A stretch of DNA of 64,000 bases from Sinonovacula constricta (Eukaryota; Mollusca; Bivalvia; Cardiida; Solecurtidae): positions 58,803,715-58,867,714 of the forward strand of contig CM017561.1 in the NCBI GenBank assembly GCA_007844125.1, written 5' to 3'. Under the pieces are notes generated by a model, which was not told where the DNA came from, did no database searches, and was given only the letters and a program-made list of their open reading frames with translations. The translations under genes and the position numbers were made by a program. Below, piece after piece: positions 12,101 to 24,400 of the stretch (the stretch's first letter is position 1; each line of letters starts with the position of its first letter).

Positions 12101-13917
12101 TCATTATTGAAAAAAATGCTTTATTTAAAAAAAAAACAATTCTTGCATTTTGAAATAATGAGATTTTCAGCTTTAAGAAATAGCAATCATTGTAGTGAAA
12201 ACATAATAAATTATGTTAAAATAATCTTTTTATGTGATCCATGGAAACCAGATTTGTTTTTATGTAGCATTACCTTACATGAGTTTTAAATGGAATAACA
12301 ACTTACGGGCATGTTCAGTATACAATGACAAAAATAAGCCAAAAACTGCAAAATTATTGTTTCAACTGATTTTTTTTCTCTTATGTGTAATCAATCAGAT
12401 GAAATAAATGTAACAGAATTGCTAAAGACATCATCTTCAACAGAATGTTTGTGAAAAAAGATGACATTATTTCACATGAGCGTTTCACATTCATATCAAT
12501 AAGGCTTATAAGGTTTTATATGGTAGTATGCATTTATTTTGTCAAAGATAAATAAATAAAGAGATAAAATATCAGTTTTTGTTTACAGTAACACTTTACT
12601 GGCAATATTTGTTATGAGTTTAATGTCCCATCAAGATAATACCACACCAAGTCACATTATTGGTAACCTGTTACTGACTCTACAACCCCTTACCATCCAT
12701 ATTTGAGGCACCCTAAGGGCAAAATTGTTCATGTGGGGAGGCTGACCTGCAGCATGCCCTAGTTTTATCCGGACAATTGTTTTGGGTCTTCTTTAAAGAA
12801 CCTTATTTGATGTTACACTCTCGGTGTTACACTCTCGGTGTTACACTCTTGGTGTTACCCTCTTGGTGTTACCCTCTTGGTGTTACACTCTTGGTGTTAC
12901 CCTCTTGATGTTACACTCTCGGTGTTACACTCTTGGTGTTACACTCTCGGTGTTACACTCTTGGTGTTACACTCTTGATGTTACACTCTCGGTGTTACAC
13001 TCTTGGTGATACACTCTTGGTGTTACAGTTACACTCTCGGTGTTACACTCTTGGTGTTACACTCTCGGTGTTACACTCTCGGTGTTACGCTCTCGGTGTT
13101 ACATTCTCGGTGTTACACTCTCGGTGTTACACTCTTGGTCTAATGACTACAACTGTGTTGTTGCAATGTACTTTAAAATAGAATAATAAAAAAGGAGGCC
13201 ATTTAGCTGATCTGCAGTGAAAGGTTTGTAGGGATTCTTTTGCCTTTTAACCCTAAATCTTGTATTTAAAGCTTGCATTTCATAACAATCTTTATTGTAT
13301 CAGTCCAACTGACATAACAAACAAAACTATAATAGTTAAGGCAGCGTTTTCACAAATTTGTTGACAACAGCATCTATTTAAAGCTTGAACACAATTTGTG
13401 AATGATTTCCACTGACTTCAAACTCACAAGTTTTATTATAAATAGGTTGCTAGGCACTCTTGCAAAAAAGAATAATTCTGTACCTCTGTTTAAGTATGCC
13501 CGTGAATCCCTCATGTGTACTGATATACTCAGTAATTCCCACATCTGTGTCTTTACAATGTGTTTCTGAAGATCCTTTCTCACTGGTTGTGCAAGCGGTA
13601 TCATCTGAAGACTTTCTGGAGGAGGCTTCTGTAGCAACAGTATCTCCTTTCTCTGCAGGTGTGTTGTTTGTTTCTGCAGCCTCAATTGTTTCTGATGGAT
13701 TTTCAGACTCAGCCTTTTCAGGCGTTTGGGCATGATGGCTCAGCTCTGACATGTTTTGCTTTTTCTGTACATCTGTTGAAGTATCACTAGCAACTGTTTC
13801 AATCGATGGTTTAGATACTGATTTCTTGGATTCATCTAGAGATGTTGCTGATAACTGATCTGCCTCTGGATCAAGTTTTATCCTCTTTGGAGAAGAGGCT
13901 GTATCTTGATCAGTCAT
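6058..13917 (-). CDS. PUS7: Pseudouridine synthase 7 (TruD family), N-terminal part, six exons
   Basis: PUS7-type enzymes convert uridine to pseudouridine in tRNA and mRNA. Six exons join in frame on the minus strand (13917-13484, 12052-11950, 11028-10912, 10364-10235, 6509-6398, 6135-6058), giving about 324 residues, all with GT-AG borders and matching phases. Seen: a Ser/Thr/Glu-rich N-terminus with a basic patch KRIKLD at residues 11-16; the family block [25 protein letters not shown] starting near residue 125; FPGL in exon 4; [23 protein letters not shown] in exon 5; and AGTKDKRAKTSQE in exon 6, whose Asp (about residue 312) aligns with the catalytic Asp of TruD enzymes. Human PUS7 (661 residues) has the same order. 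The C-terminal half of the catalytic domain is missing and no further exon was recognised between 1 and 6057, so it should lie left of the window. The start is the first ATG after a good acceptor. The gene diverges from SLC2A13, 15.5 kb away. Confidence 0.93.
6398..6509 (-). CDS. PUS7: PUS7 coding exon 5
   Basis: 112 bp, acceptor tcttacag, donor CA|gtaata (phase 2). It encodes [20 protein letters not shown] and ENKGTMDTVSLIAKLL, aligning with the human block [22 protein letters not shown]. The preceding intron is 3.7 kb and contains a 32-bp minisatellite. Confidence 0.94.
6510..6959. other. PUS7 intron 4, AT-rich part
   Basis: No repeat or exon recognised; short frames at 6585-6813 show no similarity. 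Confidence 0.5.
6960..7165 (-). mobile_element. SINE (family C), antisense
   Basis: On the minus strand: GGATCTGGTAGAACAATCAG, B box GGGTTCAAACC, and a body resembling 35600-35895. It lies in intron 4 of PUS7. Confidence 0.7.
7166..8650. other. PUS7 intron 4, nothing recognised
   Basis: AT-rich, with poly-T at 8215-8225; no coding or repeat signal. Confidence 0.5.
8651..9456. repeat. 32-bp minisatellite, about 25 copies
   Basis: Unit ttacatcacaagtaccatat + tgcagtaaatgg, with common variants tgcagtaaaatg and aaataccatat. Copies are direct, contiguous and only mildly diverged. It sits in PUS7 intron 4. There are no unique spacers, so it is not a CRISPR. Confidence 0.95.
9858..10062 (-). mobile_element. 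SINE-like repeat (family B), antisense
   Basis: Shares tatgatcatattggcgatat, gaccgactgggac-type and acaagttggtgactccaact segments with the other family B copies and ends in a degenerate tRNA-like gctcagccacaggagcccc. Confidence 0.6.
10235..10364 (-). CDS. PUS7: PUS7 coding exon 4
   Basis: 130 bp, acceptor taccccag, donor gttagt, starting in phase 0 and ending in phase 1. It encodes GKLHTWISRMFPGLDSTTVT followed by RDDDKFIQVKLSSNKG, aligning with human [28 protein letters not shown]. Confidence 0.92.
10365..10911. other. PUS7 intron 3
   Basis: Contains loosely repeated aggtacaat/aataaacag words (10383-10570) but no exon. Confidence 0.5.
10912..11028 (-). CDS. PUS7: PUS7 coding exon 3
   Basis: 117 bp (39 codons), acceptor gtctcag, donor gttggt, phase 0 at both ends. 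It encodes the less conserved linker corresponding to the human segment around LTAEEKQRLEELQLF; here it reads TPEVDPALKDILDADVLGQL and continues to SVLIKIGK. The phase match and position support it; sequence similarity alone is weak. Confidence 0.85.
11029..11949. other. PUS7 intron 2 with a diverged family B SINE
   Basis: 11150-11405 carries gaagactccagactcatg, gtgcactgtggg and caaatttgaaatccag, recognisable as an old family B copy. The rest shows nothing. Confidence 0.5.
11950..12052 (-). CDS. PUS7: PUS7 coding exon 2
   Basis: 103 bp, acceptor ttccag, donor gtaaat. It encodes YSDFLVNEIRQDGSVVQLTN and an acidic tail ending in phase 0. YSDFxVxEI is the start of the TruD/PUS7 catalytic fold, directly continuing the [11 protein letters not shown] block of exon 1. 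Confidence 0.92.
12610..12700 (-). mobile_element. SINE fragment (family C), antisense
   Basis: ataccacaccaagtcacatt with neighbouring words matches the ataccacacccagtcacatt core of the copy at 54986-55185. Confidence 0.55.
12806..13140. repeat. 14-bp minisatellite, about 23 copies
   Basis: Unit gttacactctcggt, with variants gttacactcttggt, gttaccctcttggt and one gatacactcttggt. It lies in PUS7 intron 1. The open frames here are a by-product of the repeat. Confidence 0.95.
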
Positions 13918-13924
13918 AATTGAT
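13484..13924 (-). CDS. PUS7: PUS7 coding exon 1
   Basis: The exon follows a pyrimidine-rich acceptor ending in ccctag (13925-13930), so at least one upstream 5' UTR exon is likely. ATG is at 13917; the frame continues upstream only through a TTG. The exon encodes residues 1-144: a disordered, acidic, Ser/Thr-rich leader and then the conserved [21 protein letters not shown] block. It ends AG|gtacag in phase 2. The 5' UTR exon itself could not be located. Confidence 0.92.
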
Positions 13925-14004
13925 CTAGGGTAAAACAACAGAAAAAATATCTATGATACAACTTAGATAAAAAAAAATCTAACATTCAGACCGACAGGCT
14001 TTGG

Positions 14005-14180
14005 CAGCATAATTGGTAAAAGTTGGCTCTAGGTTTTTGAGAAGCAAGAGTCAAACACATGACATACCAGTTGATAAAAATGGTAGTGGTATAGCTATAG
14101 GAGGATATCTTGACTAGATTTGGTATCATGCCATTATGCTATTCATAGTGAAGGCAGCACTGTCAGGACTGGAAATAATG
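14005..14180 (+). mobile_element. SINE (family C) fragment
   Basis: Words gacataccagttgataaaaa, tggtagtggtatagc and gtgaaggcagcactgtc match the 4675-4960 copy. It lies in the presumed 5' UTR intron of PUS7. Confidence 0.6.
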
Positions 14181-15939
14181 GCAATTGATGAAAAAAAATT
14201 CTAGTTGGTACTTAGTTCTGGTGAGTAGCTTATTTACTTGCAATGGTAAAAAAATCTGATTATGCACTTAACACCCTGATAATTTGACAAATGTAATTCA
14301 TAGTAACACACATTTTATACTCCACTGAAACTCAAAATGCTGTGTTTAGCTTAGATGGATGACAAGCATAGGTAACATGAGAGCTAGTTGTACTTTCATT
14401 TTCAAAAATATGAGAGATACCTTTTTTGAACTTGACTTAAAGCTGATGTCTAACTGATGTTCATGCAATTAAGGTCCACACAGACATAAATGATACTTGA
14501 TAATAGACTCTTGCATGGGTTTTCAACTTTCATTCTTCCCTGACATCCTTACATTGTAGTATGCAGAAGATTGGAAAGACAACACCTTTTTCAGACATAT
14601 ATTACAGTCATTAAAATTAATACTGATTGCTCGTGGTGACTAAATTTAACAGTGGCTATGTGCATTTTACCAAGGAAAACCTTCAAAATGAGTTTATTGT
14701 TGCTGTTTAAGAAACCAATGTAAATGAATGCCACACGTCCGAATGGCATGTAAATATTGGATGTTTATTTCGAAGACATAATACATCGTACCTCAAATGG
14801 TTATAGAAATGAATTTATAAATTCACATCTAAATCTTTCCTACTACGATACTACTTCATATGGAATAAAACCTTACAATTTATAGAAAAACGTCCTCGCA
14901 TGAAAATTTCCCGTAGTTATTAAATTCTTCTTTGTAGAGAGCCGGTTTGTAATTAGCGAAAATGTTTAAAAAATAACGAAAACGTAACTAACTATCCCAA
15001 AGTTATGAAATTGTGCAGAGTCTGATATGAGTGCAGTCGTGCATTATTAACCGTTGTTTCTGTTTCGGATGTATTATAAAAAGATGTTACAAGAATTTGA
15101 TTATTGGTATACCTCTGGCGTACCAATATTGCATTGTTCCATACTTGTGTGAATGAGTGAACCCCATTCTGAAATATAAGCCCTAAATGCAGCAAGATAA
15201 TTTTTAGAGTACAAACTGTCGGACAGGAATTTTAAAATCAATTTTGAACATTAGAAGCAAAAACACACCCGAAGTCGAAGTGAGATCAAATGGCTCAAAG
15301 CAAGAGTAGCGAGCTGCCTGCATGACTGATCAGGATATACACTGTTTGCCTATGTGTTTTGTATTTGATCTTAACCAAATAATTTCTAATATTTTTTCAT
15401 ATTTATCGTTTTAATATTACTTTATTCTCGCAATCACACTATACATATATTCAACACTTACAATTGAACAGTCGTAACGAAAATTTAACCTGGTCAAACT
15501 CTATTTTAAAACTTTGAGCTTGAGTCTGAGACTGCCGTCAGGTTGACATCTCGTGGTCAAATTTTAAATTTGAACCCAAATCTGACCAATCAGATGTTTG
15601 TGAGTGAACTCAGACTTTATAACATCAAGCCCAGGTAACACTACAGAAGTATTGCTCCAGAGATATTTTGCTTATGCTCAAAGTGTACTCCCAAAAGTTG
15701 GGGTGTTGTTTTTTTTTTCAAATAATATCAAAATGATTAACTAATTATTATTCATTTATACCCACTATATGCCCCAATGTGGTATTAAAAGTGTCATAGG
15801 ACAGTTTTCCTATATCAAATACATGTTACAATAAATTACAACTGCTATATTGATTAGGGGGATAATTTTTTTATAAACTCGTAGTTAAGTCGAAGTAAAT
15901 ACGGGTATGAACTCTAACAAATTTGTAAGACCGTACAAC
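14181..15939. other. Upstream region of PUS7
   Basis: Probably holds the 5' UTR exon and promoter of PUS7. On the minus strand a gtaagt donor-like site is present at about 15456-15461, but several other sites are possible and no single one stands out. Confidence 0.35.
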
Positions 15940-16057
15940 TCACGGAAATGTCTCAGACATCAATGAACAGCATTTTGGTTAATCTTTTCAGGTAACAGGG
16001 ACTTTTTTGGTTGTTTGAGAAAAAAAAATGTTCCAAACTGTCGGATACCACCATTAA
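15940..16057 (+). mobile_element. MITE family M, 3' fragment
   Basis: catcaatgaacagcattttg and aactgtcggataccacc match the right third of the full copies at 232 and 61758. Confidence 0.75.
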
Positions 16058-16189
16058 GCTATCACATTGAATTGATCAAGATAAAAAAATGAGCAGTCAA
16101 AATTGCCTTGTGTACAATCTCAACTGAGAAATGTTGCTGCACGTTAGGAAAGCAGATCGTCACCATTATCTGTCTAAATTGTTAACAAA

Positions 16190-16343
16190 CACACACACAT
16201 AGGCTACGCACGCACGCACACACACGCAAACTCAGAGACACACACACGCACACATGCACACACGCATGCACACACGCACGCACGCACGTACACATACGCA
16301 CGCACGCACACACACACGCGCGCGCGCACACACACACACACAT
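16190..16343. repeat. CA/CG-rich microsatellite
   Basis: Interrupted (CA)n with CGCA/CGTA units and a (CG)n core at 16317-16327, an alternating purine-pyrimidine tract that could adopt Z-DNA. Confidence 0.9.
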
Positions 16344-18100
16344 ACAAACAACAAAAAAAAACTATTGTTAGTTTTGTTTGGTTTAATAAAGTACTATAAT
16401 CAGTTATACATGCATTATGGTTAATCCCAGGAGCTAGCAGCACTTAATATGTTATACTCATAACACTTCGGAAATAAGTATTCGGTCATTAAGTAAGAAT
16501 TGCTCACTTCAAGAAAACAAGTGACAGCATCTTCTTTGTATTTTATACTACAATTGTACTATTTTGCAAGGCATGGGTGAAGCTTGTTTGAAACAAAGTG
16601 TTAGAAAAAAAAAACTTATTCCCCATGTGTCCGGGGATTTACACTTGCTTCAGGTGAGGATTGGGTAAGGCTTTAGAGGGATTGTCTTTGGCCATAAAAA
16701 TGTGCACAAAGTGCATAATACTTGTATCCGTTACGCGGCTTCGCCACCTCAAAATGCCTAATACATCTGATCTTCACATAAGTTAGAAGGTCCCTAGGTC
16801 TATTTATCTGCATTTTCACACCTTATCGTTTGAGTAGCAATCTCTGCGTAGGGACCAGAAACCTGTTCTACTGTTCGAACTACAGTCTATACGACCGGCT
16901 CCGTGACATTTTGAAGGAAGTAAAGAAGGTAAAATTAAGGGACCGATAGTTCTGTTCGGCCGATCCGGTATTTCGACCCAGTGTTTTAGCGACTGGGATT
17001 TGACTGTACGACAAACAAGAAAATACCGTTAGAAACCTAATGGTACGGATGAGAAGACTGTGGGCATGCTCTCACGGGAAAATGTTGATTTCGGATATAC
17101 CGTAGATACGTTCAAAACAGAAACTCAGAAACTGTTAAACAGGTGTTAATGAAGTTAAAAAAGAACTAGCATATTTTATTTATTTTCATGGACTTGATGG
17201 CGAGGACGATCCGGGGGCGTCCCTGTAATAAGCCACATTAAATGGACTGGCATTAGTTTCGTGTCCAGCAGAATCACGCTGACCAAGTAAAATTACTCCG
17301 CATTTTTTCTATGCCTAGCAATATATGATAAATTATTGTAGGAGATAACAGTTATCTAACAAGGGCAAGAAAAGCTTACCCAATCTACCCGAGTATCGAC
17401 TGCCTAGGTCTTATCATAGTTATCTACGAGCTACGGTCAGTGCGTGGGCAACATACTTAACTGTACGAGAAATTGAAAGCCAAACTCTGACAGGGGCACA
17501 TTTAACCTTCTCTATAGCAGTTTTAAATGAAATATGGTTTAAAATAACACGAGAAAACGAGTTAGTCGTTAAAATTTAGGAGTTATAGATTTCTTATATG
17601 AAAGAAAATAAAAAAGAAGATTAAACGTTATTAAAGCAAATAATAAAACAATTGCGTGTAATGTAATTATTCGAACCCGTGACCATTTGTATGGCAGCCC
17701 ATATCTCTACTGAGTACGCCTCAGTGGAAGATGTTATAAACAAATCATTCACAAATAACATATATAAAGAAAATATATATAGAAGCAATCTTCTACAAAA
17801 ATGGAGAAACCAGATTCAACTTACGTCGTATTCAAATGAAATAAACATGTTCATTGAAAAACAAACTGATGCGATGTCACAGTTCAGCGTGAGTGCATGG
17901 CACACATAACCATGGACACGATCCTCACTTTATTTTTAGCTAAATTATTGTGCTATTGTTGAGCCAGTAAGTGAGTTATTAATGACTGGCTGTGGCACGT
18001 TATTTGTATTCCCGCATGCGCAGTTCAGGAAGATGGTTGTTGAGTTTAAAACGGCTAAAATGATTAAAACCCTTCATGATGCGTTTGATTCAAACAACCA
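16344..18100. other. Intergenic, nothing recognised
   Basis: Slightly less AT-rich in 16,600-17,500; the 76-codon frame at 17679-17909 has no recognisable similarity. Confidence 0.45.
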
Positions 18101-18586
18101 TAAAGGGGATATCCGACAGTTTGCCTATATCTTATATGTGTACACGTAACACCATCTTTTCTCTGTTCGGGTAAATTTATGCACTGCAGCATAAACTTCT
18201 ACTTTAGTTTAAGAAAAGGCTGTAAATAACATTACCTCACTTGTTAGACGGAACAAATCGTCAAATATACCGCTTTAAGTATTCCTAATTTCCAAATCAA
18301 TAAGCAGGATGGGAATTTCGGCTTAAAGTAGATATTGACGTCAGAGCTGATTTATCGAATGATCGAGTAAGGTGATTTCAGAAATAAGTGGTCACATTTT
18401 GTTTGTTTGTTTTTTGTTTAAAAATAGCTTACTGTGCAGCGTGCTTCGAAAATAAAATACATTTTTTGTAATGACAATTGAAGTGTTATGTCTTACATGT
18501 AACAAGTTACATTTCATGTAACAATCACTCGTTTGGATGTTTGAGAGCAAAAAAAAATGGTCCAGACTGTCGGTTACCACCTTTAA
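18101..18586 (+). mobile_element. MITE family M, full-length
   Basis: Left end taaaggggatatccgacagt, right end gactgtcggttaccaccttt aag, TA at both borders. About 485 bp. Confidence 0.85.
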
Positions 18587-20547
<1,961 letters not shown>

Positions 20548-20756
20548 TGTCACCTGACAATGTAAATTTGGAAAGAAAATATTGGTATTAAAACTGCGAC
20601 ACAATATATTATATTAAAAGGGGGAAAAAAGAACACGAAAGAAATTCCACACAAAGTGGCAGGCAACAATTTTATTTTATCAGAAGTTAATTTTTCGCCT
20701 TGCTGCAAGTACTGAATAACAACCAAAAGCAAATTGTCGAATGTTTCAAAAATACA

Positions 20757-21246
20757 TAACTTGTATGTGTACACTTTACGAACGAAATTTAACTTGTATG
20801 TGTACACTCTAGAACGAAATTTAACTTGTATGTGTACACTCTAGAACGAAATTTAACTTGTATGTGTACACTCTAGAACGAAATTTAACTTGTATGTGTA
20901 CACTCTAGAACGAAATTCAACTTGTATGTGTACACTTTACGAACGAAATTTAACTTGTATGTGTACACTTTACCAACGAAAATTAACTTGTATGTGTACA
21001 CTTTACGAACGAAATTTAACTTGCATGTGTACACTCTAGAACGAAATTTAACTTGTATGTGTACACTCTAGAACGAAATTTAACTTGTATGTGTACACTT
21101 TACGAACGAAATTTAATTTGTATGTGTACACTTTACGAACGAAATTTATCTTGTATGTGTACACTCTAGAACGAAATTTAACTTGTATGTGTACACTTTA
21201 CGAACGAAATTTAACTTGTATGTGTACACTTTACGAACGAAATTTA
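20757..21246. repeat. 32/33-bp minisatellite, about 15 copies
   Basis: Unit aacttgtatgtgtacactct + agaacgaaattt, alternating with a variant ending ctttacgaacgaaattt. It lies 210 bp after the CA tract and 160 bp before the 54-bp array. Confidence 0.95.
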
Positions 21247-21404
21247 GAATTTAACCACTTTACTGCAATGAACGGCCTCATACAGCTGAAAGGAAGAGAA
21301 CATTCGTGAAGCTTCATTGCTACGAAGACTCAAGGGGAACGATGTGATCATTGGCCCTTTATTAGTCCTGTGCTAACGGAATATCTGGCTCTGTTCTAGA
21401 GAAA

Positions 21405-24400
21405 AGGATGTCTTCTGCTACTTATTCAATAGCTCTATACATTGATGTTCTACAGAGCATGATGTCTTATGCTACATATTCAATAGCTCTATACATGGAT
21501 GTTCTAGAAAGCATGATGTCTTATGCTACATATTCAATAGCTCTATACTTTGATATTCTAGAGAGCATGATGTCTTATGCTACTATTCAATAGCTCTATA
21601 TATTGATGTTTTAGAGAGCAAAATGTCTTATGCTACTTATTCAATAGCTCTATACATGTATGTTCTAGAGAGCATGATGTCTTATGCTACATATTCAATA
21701 GCTCTATACATGGATGTTCTAGAGAGCATGATGTCTTATGCTACTTATCAAATAGCTCTATACATGGATGTTCTAGAGAGCAGAATGTCTTATGCTACTT
21801 ATTCAATAGCTCTATACATGAATGTTCTAGAGAGCAGAATGTCTTATGCTACTTATCCAATAGCTCTATTCATGAATGTTCTAGAGAGCATGATGTCTTA
21901 TGCTACATATCCAATAGCTCTTTACATGGATGTTCTAGAGACCAGAATGTCTTCTGCTACATATTCAATAGCTCTATACATGGATGTTCTAGAGGGCATG
22001 ATGTCTTATGCTACTTATTCAATAGCTCTATACATTTATGTTCTAGAGAGCATGATGTCTTCTGCTACTTATTCAATAGCTCTATACATTGATGTTCTAG
22101 AGAGCATGATGTCTTATGCTACTATTCAATAGCTCTATATATTGATGTTTTAGAGAGCAAAATGTCTTATGCTACTTATTCAATAGCTCTATACATTGAT
22201 GTTTTAGAGAGCAGAATGTCTTATGCTACTTATTCAATAGCTCTATACATGAATGGTCTAGAGACCAGGATGTCTTATGCTATTTATTCAATACCTCTAT
22301 ACACGGATGTTCTAGAGAGCAGAATGTCTTATGCTACTTATTCAATAGCTCTATACATTGATGTTTTAGAGAGCAGAATGTCTTTTGCTACATATTCAAT
22401 AGCTCTATACATGAATGTTCTAGAGACCAGGATGTCTTATGCTATTTATTCAATAGCTCTATACACGGATGTTCTAGAGAGCAGAATGTCTTATGCTACT
22501 TATTCAATAGCTCTATACATGAATGTTCTAGAGAGCAGAATGTCTTATGCTACTTATTCCACAGCACTGTACATGGATATTCTAGAGACCAGGATGGCTT
22601 ATGCTACTTATCCAATAGCTTTATATATTGATGTTTTAGAGAGCAGAATGTCTTATGCTACTTATTCAATAGCTTTATACATTGATGTTTTAGAGAGCAG
22701 AATGTCTTACGCTACTTATTCAATAGCTCTATACATGAATGTTCTAGAGAGCAGAATGTCTTATGCTACTTAATCAATAGCTATATACATGAATGTTCTA
22801 GAGACCAGGATGTCTACTGCTACTTATTCAATAGCTATATACATTGATGTTCTAAAGAGCATGATGTCTTATGCTACTTATTCAATAGCTCTATACATTA
22901 ATGTTCTATGGACCTGGATGTCTTACGCTACTTATTCAATAGCTCTATACATGAATATTCTAGAGAGCAGAATGTCTTATGCTACTTATTCAATAGCTCT
23001 ATTCATAAATGTTCTAGAGAGCATGATGTCTTATGCTACATATCCAATAGCTCTTTACATGGATGTTCTAGAGACCAGAATGTCTTCTGCTACATATTCA
23101 ATAGCGCTATACATGGATGTTCTAGAGAGCATGGTGTCTTATGCTACTTATTCAATAGCTCTATACATTTATGTTCTAGAGAGCATGATGTCTTCTGCTA
23201 CATATTCAATAGCTCTATACATGGATGTTCTAGAGAGCATGATGTCTTATGCTACATATTCAAAAGCTCTATGCATGAATGTTCTAGGGAGCATGATGTT
23301 TTATGCTACTTATCAAATAGCTCTATACATGGATGTTCTAGAGAGCATGATGTCTTATGCTACATATTCAATAGCTCTATACATTGATGTTCTATGCTAC
23401 TTATTCAATAGCTCTATACATGGATGATCTAGAGAGCAGAATGTCTTATGCTACTTATTCAATAGCTCTATACATGAATGTTCTTGAGACCAGGATGTCT
23501 TATGCTATTTATTCAATAGCTCTATACACGGATGTTCTAGAGACCATAATGTCTTATGCTACTTATTCAACAGCTCTGTACATGGATATTCTAGAGACCA
23601 GGATGGCTTATGCTACTTATCCAACAGCTCTGTACATGGATATTCTAGAGACCAGGATGTCTTACGCTACTTATTCAATAGCTCTATACATGGATGTTCT
23701 AGAGAGCAGAATGTCTTATGCTACTTATTCAATAGCTGTATACAGGGATGTTCTAGAGAGCAGAATGTCTTATGCTACTTATTCAATAGCTCTATACATG
23801 AATGTTCTAGAGAGCAGAATGTCTTATGCTACTTATTCCACAGCACTGTACATGGATATTCTAGAGACCAGGATGGCTTATGCTACTTATCCAATAGCTT
23901 TATATATTGATGTTTTAGAGAGCAGAATGTCTTATGCTACTTATTCAATAGCTTTATACATTGATGTTTTAGAGAGCAGAATGTCTTACGCTACTTATTC
24001 AATAGCTCTATACATGAATGTTCTAGAGAGCAGAATGTCTTATGCTACTTAATCAATAGCTATATACATGAATGTTCTAGAGACCAGGATGTCTACTGCT
24101 ACTTATTCAATAGCTATATACATTGATGTTCTAAAGAGCATGATGTCTTATGCTACTTATTCAATAGCTCTATACATTAATGTTCTATGGACCTGGATGT
24201 CTTACGCTACTTATTCAATAGCTCTATACATGAATATTCTAGAGAGCAGAATGTCTTATGCTACTTATTCAATAGCTCTATTCATAAATGTTCTAGAGAG
24301 CATGATGTCTTATGCTACATATCCAATAGCTCTTTACATGGATGTTCTAGAGACCAGAATGTCTTCTGCTACATATTCAATAGCGCTATACATGGATGTT

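Noticed and set aside
12824..13181. Cys-rich LHSRCYTLGVTL repeat protein
   Set aside because: By-product of the 14-bp minisatellite inside PUS7 intron 1; the opposite strand is the gene's strand.
13917..13938. Earlier start for PUS7 at an in-frame TTG (13938)
   Set aside because: It lies within a pyrimidine tract ending in an AG acceptor, so it is intronic; ATG at 13917 is the first ATG after it.
17679..17909. 76-codon frame as a small gene
   Set aside because: AT-driven composition, no similarity or start context that sets it apart.
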